The position numbers were made by a program, and so were the translations under genes. From positions 1-28,175 of the forward strand of contig DIXP01000025.1 in assembly GCA_002436065.1 (NCBI GenBank): a stretch of 28,175 nt of DNA, written 5' to 3'. A model generated the notes under the pieces. The model worked only from the letters and a program-made list of their open reading frames with translations. It was not told where the DNA came from and did not search any database. The stretch's first letter is position 1. Each line of letters begins with the position of its first letter. The DNA comes from Chloroflexi bacterium UBA6077. Lineage in GTDB: Bacteria > Chloroflexota > UBA6077. Of the stretch, positions 6,781-15,262 are shown in pieces.

Positions 6781-7758
6781 ATGGCGGTTTTCGAGAGGCC
6801 AGGCAGCACGGCCACGCCTCTTGTCCTTGTCGGTCGCGGAGGGAACCTGGGAGACCGGATCTTCAAGGGAGTAGTGACGGCCCTGGCCTGCGGCATCTTG
6901 CTGCTCGTCGGCCTTATCGCCCTCAAGTTGATCGACTCCTCGTCTCTAGCCCTTCAACGGTTTGGACTCAGCTTCCTGTGGGGCACGACCTGGGACCCTG
7001 TCTTCGAGGAGTTTGGCGCGCTACCATTCGTATATGGGACGGTGGCGTCCTCCTGCCTCGCCCTGCTGATCGGCGGACCCATCAGCCTGGGGGCAGCCAT
7101 CTATCTGTCGGAATTGGCGCCTTCCTGGCTCCGAGAGCCCGTTTCCTTTCTGGTCGAGCTGCTGGCGGCCATCCCGAGTGTCGTGTACGGCGTCTGGGGT
7201 ATCTTCGTGCTGGTCCCCTGGCTGCGCGCATCAGTGCAACCCTTGCTAGGCGGCACCCTCGGCTTCATCCCACTGTTCGATGGTCCCCCCTACGGTTTCG
7301 GCATGCTGGCCGGCGGCATGATCCTGGCAATCATGATCATCCCCACCATTTCGGCCGTCTCCAGAGACGTGATGCGCGCCGTGCCCAACACCCAGCGGGA
7401 GGCGATGCTGGCTCTTGGGGCCACCAAATGGGAAGTAATACGAGGGGCAGTAGTGCCCTACGCCCGCTCAGGCATCCTCGGGGCCGTGATCCTGGGGCTG
7501 GGCCGCGCCTTGGGCGAGACCATGGCCGTGACCATGTTGATCGGCAACAGGCCAGAGATATCGATCTCCCTGTTTGAACCCTCCTACACCATGGCTGCCG
7601 TTATCGCCAATGAGTTCACCGAGGCGACCTCAGACCTCTACCTCGGCGCCCTTATCGAGATCGGGCTGGTCCTGTTTGGGGTGACACTGCTGCTCAACGC
7701 CGTGGCGCGGCTACTGGTGTGGCGAGTAGCCCGTGGTACGACAGGAGGCCGCACATGA
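6781..7758 (+). CDS. pstC: PstC phosphate ABC permease
   Basis: 325-aa integral membrane permease of the Pst importer. AAAGGAG at 6766-6772 sits 8 bases before ATG. A first hydrophobic segment (ALACGILLLVGLIALKLI, about 33-50) is followed by a MetI-like region with several membrane segments. The ABC-contact EAA loop reads REAMLALGATKWEVI, followed by RALGETMAVTMLIG, typical of PstC/PstA. It overlaps pstA by four bases (ATGA), indicating coupled translation of the permease pair. Confidence 0.95.
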   Translation: MAVFERPGSTATPLVLVGRGGNLGDRIFKGVVTALACGILLLVGLIALKLIDSSSLALQRFGLSFLWGTTWDPVFEEFGALPFVYGTVASSCLALLIGGPISLGAAIYLSELAPSWLREPVSFLVELLAAIPSVVYGVWGIFVLVPWLRASVQPLLGGTLGFIPLFDGPPYGFGMLAGGMILAIMIIPTISAVSRDVMRAVPNTQREAMLALGATKWEVIRGAVVPYARSGILGAVILGLGRALGETMAVTMLIGNRPEISISLFEPSYTMAAVIANEFTEATSDLYLGALIEIGLVLFGVTLLLNAVARLLVWRVARGTTGGRT

Positions 7759-8600
7759 TGACATCAAACTACCTCCTACGAAAAATCACCAATGCCATGA
7801 TGCTGGGGTTGGCGGGACTCTGCACCCTGGCGGCCCTGGCCTTCCTCTTCAGCGTGCTGGGCTACGTGCTGGTCCAGGGCGGATCGGCCCTGACCCCGGC
7901 CTTCTTCATGAACATGCCCAAGCCCGTCGGCGAACCAGGGGGCGGCATGGCCAACGCCATCGTCGGCACCCTGATCATCCTGGCAATGGCATCCCTCGTG
8001 GGGATCCCGGTGGGCATAGCTGCCGGCATCTACCTGGCCGAGTACGGCCAGGGTCGCCTGGGGACCCTGATCCGCTTCGCGGCCGACGTCCTCACGGGGA
8101 TACCCTCCATCGTCGTCGGCATCTTCGCCTACACCGTGGTGGTGCTGCCGATGCGTAGCTTCTCGGCCTTCGCGGGGGCCTTCGCCCTGGCCATCATCAT
8201 GATCCCCACCGTGACCCGAGCTACCGAGGAAATCGTCAAGCTCGTGCCTGGCTCGCTGCGGGAGGCGTCCCTGGCCCTCGGCGTGCCACAGTGGAAAACG
8301 GTTCTCAAGGTGGTGATGCCGGCGGCCACGGGCGGAATAATCACCGGAGCCATGCTCGCCGTGGCAAGAGCGGGAGGGGAGACGGCCCCTCTTCTGTTCA
8401 CGGCCTTCGGCAACCGCTTCTGGTCGCTGTCGCTGGATCGCCCCATCGCAGCGCTACCCCTGCAGGTCTTCACCTACGCCGTGTCGCCCTACGACGACTG
8501 GCGAGCGCAGGCGTGGGCCGGAGCCTTCGTACTGGTAGCCATGGTACTGATCATCAGCATACTGGCGCGCGTCTTCACCCGCGGCGCCCGAATGCAGTGA
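7755..8600 (+). CDS. pstA: PstA phosphate ABC permease
   Basis: Second permease subunit, 281 aa from ATG 7755, which overlaps the pstC stop as ATGA. AGGAGG at 7743-7748 lies 6 bases upstream, or 9 before the neighbouring ATG 7758. The frame is open back to 7719, but that region is inside pstC. The N-terminal membrane helix is followed by a MetI-like domain: GIPVGIAAGIYLAEYG, DVLTGIPSIVVGIFAY, the EAA loop REASLALGVPQWKTV and ARAGGETAPLLFTAFG. The last of these is a PstA-type block. With PstC it forms the transmembrane channel driven by PstB. Confidence 0.95.
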   Translation: MMTSNYLLRKITNAMMLGLAGLCTLAALAFLFSVLGYVLVQGGSALTPAFFMNMPKPVGEPGGGMANAIVGTLIILAMASLVGIPVGIAAGIYLAEYGQGRLGTLIRFAADVLTGIPSIVVGIFAYTVVVLPMRSFSAFAGAFALAIIMIPTVTRATEEIVKLVPGSLREASLALGVPQWKTVLKVVMPAATGGIITGAMLAVARAGGETAPLLFTAFGNRFWSLSLDRPIAALPLQVFTYAVSPYDDWRAQAWAGAFVLVAMVLIISILARVFTRGARMQ

Positions 8601-8612
8601 GGTAATCAAAGG

Positions 8613-9446
8613 ATGTTGAATCTCAAGGCAAGGCCCGTGGAGTTCCCTCCTGAGGAGACTGAGGTTCGAGCGTCGGGCAGGAGTGTGGAGATCCAAGATC
8701 TCTCTGCCTGGTATGGGCAGAAGCTGGCCATCGAGAAGGTGACCATGTCCGTGGCACCCAATAAGGTGACCGCCATTATCGGGCCCTCCGGCTGCGGAAA
8801 GTCCACCCTGATCCGCTGCATCAACCGGATGCACGAGGTGATTCCAGGCGCCCGGCTTTCCGGCAGGATCCTGCTGGATGGGGAGGAGATCTGCTGCGCC
8901 GGCATGGACCCGGTGTTGGTGAGAAGGCGGATCGGAATGGTGTTCCAGAAGCCCAACCCCTTCCCCACCATGTCTATCTTCGATAATGTGGCAGCCGGCT
9001 TGAAGCTGAACGGACTGGCCAACCGCCGCACCCTTCCCGCCATCGTGGAGAAGAGCCTGCAGCAGGCGGCCCTCTGGGATGAGGTCAAGGACAAACTCCA
9101 CCACGCCGGCACGGACCTCTCTGGCGGGCAACAGCAGCGGCTCTGCATTGCCAGGGCGCTGGCCGTGGAGCCAGAGGTGCTGTTGATGGACGAGCCGGCA
9201 AGCGCCCTGGATCCCATCGCAACCCTGAAGATCGAGGAGTTGATCCACGAACTGAAGCAGAGCTACACCATCGTCATCGTCACTCACAACATGCAGCAAG
9301 CAGCCCGCGTCTCCGACTTCACCGCCTTCATGCTCGCGGGCGAGGACCGGATCGGCAGGTTGATCGAGTTCGACACCACGAATCAGATGTTCACGAACCC
9401 GAAGGACCGACGCACCGAGGACTATATCACCGGTCGTTTCGGATAG
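8613..9446 (+). CDS. pstB: PstB phosphate-transport ATPase
   Basis: ABC ATPase of 277 aa that powers phosphate import. Walker A is GPSGCGKST (57-65, K63), the Q-loop is VFQKPNPFPTMS with Q112, the signature LSGGQ is at 169-173, Walker B is VLLMDEPASALDP with D193/E194, and the switch His is H225 (VTHNM). KPNPFP after the Q-loop and PASALDP are PstB hallmarks. ATG 8613 follows pstA by 12 bases with GAGG in the gap. An N-terminal extension of about 24 residues precedes the usual PstB start. The 108 bases to phoU hold no gene. Confidence 0.95.
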   Translation: MLNLKARPVEFPPEETEVRASGRSVEIQDLSAWYGQKLAIEKVTMSVAPNKVTAIIGPSGCGKSTLIRCINRMHEVIPGARLSGRILLDGEEICCAGMDPVLVRRRIGMVFQKPNPFPTMSIFDNVAAGLKLNGLANRRTLPAIVEKSLQQAALWDEVKDKLHHAGTDLSGGQQQRLCIARALAVEPEVLLMDEPASALDPIATLKIEELIHELKQSYTIVIVTHNMQQAARVSDFTAFMLAGEDRIGRLIEFDTTNQMFTNPKDRRTEDYITGRFG

Positions 9447-9554
9447 CGGAGTCATTGCGACCTCACTGGCCATGGGCTACACTGGACCGCGCGCGGTGGC
9501 TTCCACCCGACGGCTGCGATCCACGATCACATCTTGGGAGGGGGAGTAGAGGGG

Positions 9555-10226
9555 ATGTCTACCACTAGGGCGACTTTCGACCGGCAGCTTTTAGGGCTTA
9601 GAGACGACGTGCTGATCCTGGGCAGCATGGTGGACAAAGCCATCGATCGCTCCGTGGAGGCACTCAAGCGGCGCGACCGTAACGAGTCGGAGATCATCAT
9701 CTCCGATGACTTCAAAATCAACCGCAAGCGCTTCGAGATCGAGGAGAAGTGTCTCCTGCTGCTGGCCACTCAACAGCCCATAGCCAGCGACCTCAGGGTC
9801 ATCGCGGCGGCGTTGAACATCATTACCGACCTCGAGCGGATGGGCGACCACGCCGAGGGCCTCGCCAAGATCAATCTATTGATGGGCAACGAACCGCCAC
9901 TGAAACCGCTGGTGGATATCCCCCACATGGCCGACAAGGCCAGGGACATGCTGAAGCGGAGCCTGGATGCCTTCGTGGCCCGTAACGCCGAGGCTGCTAG
10001 GGCACTGGCCGACGAGGACGACGAGGTAGACGCCCTCTACAACCGAGTCTACAAGGACCTGTTGGAATACATGATCAAGGACCCCTCAACCATCCAACGC
10101 GCCACCTACCTGCTGTGGGCTGCCCATAATCTGGAGCGCATCGCGGATCGCGTCACCAACATCTGCGAGCGGATAGTCTTCATGGTCACCGGTCGTATGG
10201 AGGAGACAAACGTCTCCAAGTACTGA
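9555..10226 (+). CDS. phoU: PhoU phosphate-signalling regulator
   Basis: All-helical regulator of 223 aa that links Pst transport to PhoR and dampens the Pho response when phosphate is plentiful. ATG 9555 is chosen because GGGAGGGGGAG at 9537-9547 lies 7 bases upstream; TTG 9534 would add seven Gly-rich residues. Two three-helix repeats are visible, each with the E-x-x-x-D metal-binding pattern: DLERMGDHAEG in the first and HNLERIADRVTNICE in the second. It lies downstream of pstB in the same direction and is followed by a very stable hairpin, so it is probably the end of the pst operon. Confidence 0.95.
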   Translation: MSTTRATFDRQLLGLRDDVLILGSMVDKAIDRSVEALKRRDRNESEIIISDDFKINRKRFEIEEKCLLLLATQQPIASDLRVIAAALNIITDLERMGDHAEGLAKINLLMGNEPPLKPLVDIPHMADKARDMLKRSLDAFVARNAEAARALADEDDEVDALYNRVYKDLLEYMIKDPSTIQRATYLLWAAHNLERIADRVTNICERIVFMVTGRMEETNVSKY

Positions 10227-10238
10227 GGACCATCCTGG

Positions 10239-10282
10239 ATAGACGAGTTTGGGGCGCCCGTGGGCGCCCCAAACTCGTCTAT
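10239..10282 (+). terminator. 44-nt palindrome after phoU (21-bp arms)
   Basis: Perfect arms 10239-10259 and 10262-10282 with a two-base centre; inner sequence TTTGGGGCGCCC / GGGCGCCCCAAA. It lies 12 bases after the phoU stop. There is no T-run, so it is not a textbook rho-independent terminator, but the stem is strong enough to stop or stabilise transcripts. Its inner TTTGGG/CCCAAA core resembles the palindrome at 15910-15933. Confidence 0.7.
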
Positions 10283-10398
10283 GAGAGTGCCGATCTTGGT
10301 TTACCTGGTAGTACCCATTTGCTATACTGGCAACCATCGGGCTTCCTGTATCCTTCCTTCTAAGCCCATTGCATCCGAAATCCCATTGGAGGGCCTCT

Positions 10399-12630
10399 AT
10401 GGCGGGCGCTGTGATGTTCGCCGAACTACACACGCTGTCCGGCGAACGCCAGGAGAGTTCCCACCTTGTCGGTGTTGCGACTCCTCCTGTCCTCTCCGTC
10501 TTCAAGCGACGACGCGGCCAGCTGTTCACCGTCGTGGAGCCCAGCCTGCCCAACGCGGTCGCCCTCTGCCGGCGGTTGATCACTACCATTGAGGACGAGT
10601 ACTTCCGAGACTCCTCTCGCTCTATCACCACCAGCCTCAGGGACGCCGTGAACCTCGCTAACGACGTGCTGCGGGCGGAGAACGCCAAAGCATCGCCAGA
10701 CTCCCAGCTCAGGGTGGGCCTTTCCTGCGCAGCCGTTCGGGAAGACGATGTCTACGTGGCCCAGGTCGCCCCAGCGAGTGCCTTCATAGTCCATGATGGC
10801 GCAGTCAAGCGAGTGTTCTGCACCTACAGTGTCATCCCAGGGGTGGTTGGCAATGACCCCAACGGCGCTGCGGATTCCCTGGGATCCCAGCCGGAGCCCC
10901 GCATAAACTTTTCCTACAGCCCGATCCAGGAGGGGGATCTGGTTGTGCTCTCATCCGGCCCCTACTGGAAGCTGATCTCGGACAGGTACGTTCTGGACTC
11001 GGCCAAGCACCTCGATCCAGAGATGGTAGCCTCGGATCTCTACAGCCGCTACACTGCTCACACTCGGCGTCCCACCACCTCGCTGGTGGCGATCAAGATG
11101 TCCAGCCTGCCCGCCAGGCAGTCGAGAAACGGCCATGGGAAGGCTGAGGAGCCCCGACCCATGCTGGTGGAGATGTCGGAACTCTCCACTGAACCCACCG
11201 GCAGGAAAAAACCAACAACGCCCACGTCTCGAGGCAAATCGGGAAGCAGCCGCACCAGACCCAACGCCACAACCAGGAGAAAGCCCTCCAGATCCTCCGT
11301 ACTGTCCGACCTCCTGAACAGGGCAAAGTCCTGTTTCTCTCGAGAGAGGGAGCATCTCTACCCCAAGGGTCCGCCCCTGGAAGAGGTGGGAAGATCCTCC
11401 GTGCGGTTGAAAGACCAGTGGCCCCAGAGGTGGTCCGATCGCGACGAGCGCCCGGAGTGGATGGGTAAGATCGCTGCTACCCTCGCCCTGGCTGCCGTCT
11501 TCGTCCTCATTGGGAACGTGATGATCAATTCCTGGAGGTCCTGGCAGCTGGGGGATCCCACTGAACTGGTCAAGGAGGCACAGGAGAAGCGAGCCCTTGC
11601 CTCCACCGGCGACCCCGCCTCCGCTCGTACCGCCCTCGCCCAGGCCTACGAACTGGTGAGCCGGGCGCAGCGAGCCAAGGATGACGAGTCAACACGGACT
11701 CTGGTCACCTCGGTGCAGGGCGACCTCGATCGCATGGACAAGACTGTCCGTCTCAGCCAGGCGAAGACCCTGGTGGACTACAACCCCATCGTCAGCGACA
11801 AGGGTGACGTCACCCAACTTGTCGTTGATGGAAGCAGCATGTACGTCCTGGACGAGGGGCTGGACCGGCTATATTCTTACAACTTGACTCAGGACGGCAG
11901 GAGCGTCCAGGATCCCGGCAAGCACATGCTGCTAATGAAGAAGGGAGACAAGCTGGACGGGGTCGCCCTGGGGGAGCTGTTCTCCATTGCCTGGATGCCG
12001 GCCGGACAGCTGCGTACATCACCTGCACTGTTCATCCTCGAGAGCGGACGCTCCATAGTGTCCTACGACCCAAAGACTGGACCGGCCCGCACGGAGGTCG
12101 CCGAGAGCCAGAAATGGGGGATGGTCCAGGCCATCAACGGATTCGCCGGTGGTCTCTACCTGCTTGACACCAAGTTGAAGCAGATCTACTACTATCCTCC
12201 GACCAAGAACGGCTACGAGAGCGAGCCCTACACCATAGTGGACTCCAGGGCCAAGGCAGACCTGGCCAAAGCCATGGACCTTGCCCTGGATGGCAATCTC
12301 TACCTGCTGGAGAGCACCGGAGGGATCAAACGGTTCAACCGGGAGGGTCGCCCCTTCGACTTCGCTGCCGAGCTACCTGATGGGCCGATGAAGGGTGCAA
12401 CGTCGCTCTTCGCCAGCGCCAACACGCGGTCTCTCTACGTGTTGGACACTGTGGGAGAGCGGGTGGTCCAGTTCTCCCCGGAGGGCAAGCTGCAGCGGCA
12501 GTTCAAGGCCACCGGCAAGGATGACTCCTTCAAGGAGCTACGCGACCTCTTCGTGGACGAGGCCGGCCGCAAGCTGTACCTTCTGGCGCGCAAATCGCTC
12601 TCCGTCTTCGACCTCCCGCCCATGCAGTAA
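10399..12630 (+). CDS. Membrane protein: degenerate PP2C-like domain plus propeller-like domain
   Basis: 743-aa protein from ATG 10399, with GGAGGG five bases upstream; the frame opens at TTG 10369. Residues 1 to about 235 have the strand-helix pattern of a PP2C phosphatase. Where active enzymes have GDSR, SDGL and DN motifs, this protein reads VAPASAFIVHDGA, VLSSGPYWKLI and RRPTTSLVAI, so the metal-binding aspartates are missing and catalysis is unlikely. A basic, Ser/Pro-rich linker (about 240-350) leads to a single membrane helix (about 356-376, starting IAATLALAAVFVLIGN) and then a short helical stalk. From about 470 to the end, repeats such as LVVDGSSMYVLDEGLDRLYSY and SLYVLDTVGERVVQFSPEGK suggest a beta-propeller, probably outside the cell. 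It lies beyond the phoU hairpin and may have its own promoter. A link to phosphate is inferred only from position. Confidence 0.7.
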   Translation: MAGAVMFAELHTLSGERQESSHLVGVATPPVLSVFKRRRGQLFTVVEPSLPNAVALCRRLITTIEDEYFRDSSRSITTSLRDAVNLANDVLRAENAKASPDSQLRVGLSCAAVREDDVYVAQVAPASAFIVHDGAVKRVFCTYSVIPGVVGNDPNGAADSLGSQPEPRINFSYSPIQEGDLVVLSSGPYWKLISDRYVLDSAKHLDPEMVASDLYSRYTAHTRRPTTSLVAIKMSSLPARQSRNGHGKAEEPRPMLVEMSELSTEPTGRKKPTTPTSRGKSGSSRTRPNATTRRKPSRSSVLSDLLNRAKSCFSREREHLYPKGPPLEEVGRSSVRLKDQWPQRWSDRDERPEWMGKIAATLALAAVFVLIGNVMINSWRSWQLGDPTELVKEAQEKRALASTGDPASARTALAQAYELVSRAQRAKDDESTRTLVTSVQGDLDRMDKTVRLSQAKTLVDYNPIVSDKGDVTQLVVDGSSMYVLDEGLDRLYSYNLTQDGRSVQDPGKHMLLMKKGDKLDGVALGELFSIAWMPAGQLRTSPALFILESGRSIVSYDPKTGPARTEVAESQKWGMVQAINGFAGGLYLLDTKLKQIYYYPPTKNGYESEPYTIVDSRAKADLAKAMDLALDGNLYLLESTGGIKRFNREGRPFDFAAELPDGPMKGATSLFASANTRSLYVLDTVGERVVQFSPEGKLQRQFKATGKDDSFKELRDLFVDEAGRKLYLLARKSLSVFDLPPMQ

Positions 12631-12639
12631 CGAGTGACT

Positions 12640-13075
12640 GCCCCTCCCCCGGCCCCTCCCCCACGGGGAGAGGGGCCGGGGGAGGGCTCCCTCTCCCTGA
12701 GGGAGAGGGTCGGGGTGAGGGGCAGTTCGGTTGCCTCCCAGGTTCCCCCTCACCCCGTGACGCGAGTTGGCGCAGCGTCACGCCTCTCCCTCGGGGAGAG
12801 GGGATTGATCACTCCCCCTTCCCGCTTCAGGAAGGGGGCAGGTGGGTTAGGTCCGTTCCCCGGCGGGGTTTGGGGTGTCCCCAAATACCCTCCTCTTTCT
12901 CAACCCTCCCCGAAGTGCGTCGTTCCGCAATTCCCCGACGTGGCGTAGGGAAGGGGCTCGTCCCCTTCCGCCCACCGGACATGGACGCGCACGCTCCACA
13001 TCTCCTCACCGCTTCCCCCACCACCGCCGGGCGGCAGGGGATAAACCCCTGCCCTACACGGGGAACGACGCACTA
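12640..13075. repeat. GC-rich intergenic hairpin array
   Basis: No gene is seen in the 470 bases between the PP2C-like gene and tsaD. The stretch holds nested inverted repeats: arms 12642-12657/12671-12686 (CCCTCCCCCGGCCCCT and its complement), 12689-12697/12701-12709 (CCCTCTCCC-TGA-GGGAGAGGG), about 12711-12722 with 12747-12759 (CGGGGTGAGGGG and complement), a GTGACGC/GCGTCAC pair near 12758-12782, and CCTCTCCC/GGGGAGAGG near 12783-12800. The remainder is pyrimidine-rich and ends with further CCCCTGCC/GGCAGGGG pairing near 13032-13054. Such CTCTCCCTGAGGGAGAG elements are dispersed repeats in many high-GC genomes. Dispersal in this genome is inference. Confidence 0.7.
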
Positions 13076-13088
13076 AGGAAGCGGGTTG

Positions 13089-13100
13089 TATAATGGAGTC
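13089..13100 (+). promoter_or_regulatory. tsaD -10 box, probable leaderless start
   Basis: TATAAT at 13089-13094 ends six bases before the tsaD ATG at 13101. A transcript starting the usual seven bases after the -10 would begin on the A of the ATG. GGAG at 13095-13098 is only two bases from the ATG, too close to serve as a ribosome binding site. No convincing -35 is present (CGACGC at 13066-13071). Confidence 0.55.
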
Positions 13101-14096
13101 ATGAGAGTCTTAGGTATCGAGTCCTCTTGCGACGAGACGGCGGCATCGGTGGTTGTCGACGGCCGCCGCATAGAATCAAATGTGGTGGCTTCCCAGATCG
13201 ACCTCCACCGCAAGTATGGCGGTGTGATGCCCGAGGTAGCCTCGCGAGCCCACCTCAAGGCCATACTGCCCACCATTCAGGAGGCCATGGAACAGGCCGG
13301 CTCGGAATGGGCGGATATCTCAGCCATAGCCGTCACCCGGGGGCCCGGTTTAGCAGGTTCTCTCTTGGTCGGGGTCAACGCGGCCAAGGCCATCTCATTC
13401 GCACGGGGGATCCCCCTGGTGGGGGTGAACCACATGGAGGGGCACGTCTACTCCAACTGGGTCCTCACGGACGGAGACCTCCCAGAGCCTGCGTTTCCCC
13501 TGGTCATCCTGATCGTCTCGGGTGGCCACACCGACCTCATCCTGATGACCGACCACGGCGTCTACCGCCCCCTCGGCGGCACCCGCGACGACGCGGCCGG
13601 AGAGGCATTCGACAAGGTGGCGAGGATCATCGGCGTGGGCTATCCGGGAGGGCCGGCTATACAGCGAGCGGCGCAGGGGGGAGACCCCAAAGCCTTCCCC
13701 TTCCCTCGGGCGTGGATGGGGGATAGCTACGACTTCAGCTTCAGCGGCTTGAAGACGGCGGTCCTCCGCACGGCCGACGCACTCGGGGGAAACCTCCCCA
13801 TCGCGGACCTGGCCGCCAGCTTTCAGGAGGCGGTTGTGGACGTGCTGTCCGCCAAACTGGCGCGGGCAGCGGAGCAGTTCAGAGTGAGGCAGGTAGCCGT
13901 CTGTGGGGGCGTCGCGGCCAACCTGGCCCTGCGGGAGCGGGTCAAGGAGCGGGTGACGGTTCCGGTGCACGTCCCGCCCATCTACCTCTGCACCGACAAC
14001 GCCGCCATGATCGCCAGCGCCGGCTACTACCGATTCCGCGCGGGCCACCGTGACGGCCTGGACCTCGACGTCATCCCCAGCCTATCCCTCACGTAG
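13101..14096 (+). CDS. tsaD: TsaD, tRNA threonylcarbamoyladenosine synthase subunit
   Basis: 331-aa cytoplasmic ATPase-fold protein that transfers the threonylcarbamoyl group to A37 of ANN-decoding tRNAs, working with TsaB, TsaE and TsaC/Sua5. The start is ATG 13101 (MRVLGIESSCDETAASVV); TTG 13086 adds five residues overlapping the promoter. The metal site HMEGH (H111, H115) and D299 in LCTDNAAMIA are present, as are VTRGPGLAGSLLVGV, VSGGHTDLIL, DDAAGEAFDKVAR, SFSGLKTAV and CGGVAANLALRE. Length and motifs are complete. It converges on a small minus-strand gene with a 15-base gap. Confidence 0.96.
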   Translation: MRVLGIESSCDETAASVVVDGRRIESNVVASQIDLHRKYGGVMPEVASRAHLKAILPTIQEAMEQAGSEWADISAIAVTRGPGLAGSLLVGVNAAKAISFARGIPLVGVNHMEGHVYSNWVLTDGDLPEPAFPLVILIVSGGHTDLILMTDHGVYRPLGGTRDDAAGEAFDKVARIIGVGYPGGPAIQRAAQGGDPKAFPFPRAWMGDSYDFSFSGLKTAVLRTADALGGNLPIADLAASFQEAVVDVLSAKLARAAEQFRVRQVAVCGGVAANLALRERVKERVTVPVHVPPIYLCTDNAAMIASAGYYRFRAGHRDGLDLDVIPSLSLT

Positions 14097-14111
14097 GGCA
14101 GGCCCCCCGGA

Positions 14112-14216
14112 TCAGCCTCCATCCGAAGGGGCCACCGCGAACAGCAAGTACACGAAGCCGCCAACGATCCACACAGTGAAGACCAGGTTCGCCAATACAG
14201 TCGTCCAGATCTCCAT
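14112..14216 (-). CDS. Single-helix membrane miniprotein, 34 aa
   Basis: A short frame below usual gene-calling cut-offs. ATG 14216 on the minus strand follows GGGGGAAGGGG with 4-8 bases spacing. The protein begins MEIWTTVLANLVFTVWIVGG and continues FVYLLFAVAPSDGG, giving one clean membrane helix (about 5-28) with a short polar end. It lies 98 bases after the EamA transporter on the same strand and could share its transcript. The membrane helix plus strong ribosome binding site argue for a real gene. Function unknown. Confidence 0.5.
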   Translation of the reverse strand: MEIWTTVLANLVFTVWIVGGFVYLLFAVAPSDGG

Positions 14217-14314
14217 GGTGCCCCTTCCCCCTAAGTCGCCTGGTGGTATCTGCAAGAGCATCTTGCCTACCAACCTGGCTTCCCATTTGGGGAGAGTTGG
14301 GCACGCCGGGACCG

Positions 14315-15262
14315 CTACGACCGGTGGGTCAACAGCAGGCTCCCCAGTATGATCGCCCCTCCGATCGCCGTCTGCACCGTGACCTCTTCGCCCAGCATAG
14401 TCGCACCCAGGGCCATCGCCACCACGGGCTCCAGATACACCCAGGCTGCCACCTGGCTGGCCTCCAGCCGCGTGAGGGCGTAGTTGTAGAAGAAGTAGGC
14501 AAGGACGGAGCACACCACCGCCAGGTAGAGGATGGCGAGCCACTGGGATGTCGAGAGGGCCGCAACGGACATCCAGTCCTCTGAGACGATCGAGACCAGC
14601 AGCAACCCGAGGGTTCCGGCGATCATCATCCCCGCCGTGATGGTCATGGAGGGGTATCGACCCCGGACACTCCGGATCATGGTGGAGTAGAGGGCGAAGG
14701 CGAGGGCATTGCACACCAGGCAGAACGCCCCGAAGAGGAATCCACTCTCCAATGCCACCTGCAGCCCCCGCTGGGTCGCCACCACCAGGACTCCCACCGC
14801 GCCCAGGGCGAGTGCCACAGCTCGCTTCCCCCCAAAAGGCTCCCGCAGGGTGACGCCCGAGACCAGCATGGTCGCCAGTGGGATCAATCCCACCACCAGG
14901 ACGGCGGAGATGCCAGAGTTGGTCAGCTGTACTCCGGTGTACTGGAGCCAGAAGTAGAGAGAGATACCCAGCTGCCCCAGCAACAGGAAGGTAGGGATGT
15001 CGCCCCACTTGAGCGACCGGACCCGCAGCTGCTGCCGAACCAGGAGCGGGAGGAAAAGGGCCGAGGCAAGGAGGAATCGCACGGTGGCCAGCATGGTGGG
15101 GGTGAGAATGGCAACGTCGGGCCCATCGGAGTAGAGGAGCATACGCGCCGCAACAAAGGATGCGCCCCACACCACCATCACGAACAGCAACAGTAGGTAG
15201 ACATGGGCGTGCATCCCAACTTTGGCCAGCGACGCCACCCACTTCAACCGCGCCCCACCCAT
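14315..15262 (-). CDS. EamA/DMT-family transporter
   Basis: 315-aa polytopic membrane protein with about ten hydrophobic segments in two EamA-type halves. The first half begins VYLLLLFVMVVWGASFVAAR and the second begins near LFGAFCLVCNALAFALYSTM and ends with YLEPVVAMALGATMLGEE, the usual conserved proline/glutamate block. Family members export or import amino acids, nucleosides or other metabolites; the substrate cannot be told here. ATG 15262 has GGAGGTG six bases upstream. It diverges from groES and is followed by the 34-aa miniprotein gene. Confidence 0.88.
   Translation of the reverse strand: MGGARLKWVASLAKVGMHAHVYLLLLFVMVVWGASFVAARMLLYSDGPDVAILTPTMLATVRFLLASALFLPLLVRQQLRVRSLKWGDIPTFLLLGQLGISLYFWLQYTGVQLTNSGISAVLVVGLIPLATMLVSGVTLREPFGGKRAVALALGAVGVLVVATQRGLQVALESGFLFGAFCLVCNALAFALYSTMIRSVRGRYPSMTITAGMMIAGTLGLLLVSIVSEDWMSVAALSTSQWLAILYLAVVCSVLAYFFYNYALTRLEASQVAAWVYLEPVVAMALGATMLGEEVTVQTAIGGAIILGSLLLTHRS

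Noticed and set aside
12640..13075. Possible CRISPR or tandem repeat array
   Set aside because: The repeats are inverted hairpins of differing sequence and spacing, not direct repeats with spacers.
14112..15242. 376-aa minus-strand frame
   Set aside because: Shadow of the EamA gene in a different frame of the same strand. Only its last 34 codons, outside EamA, look like a gene.
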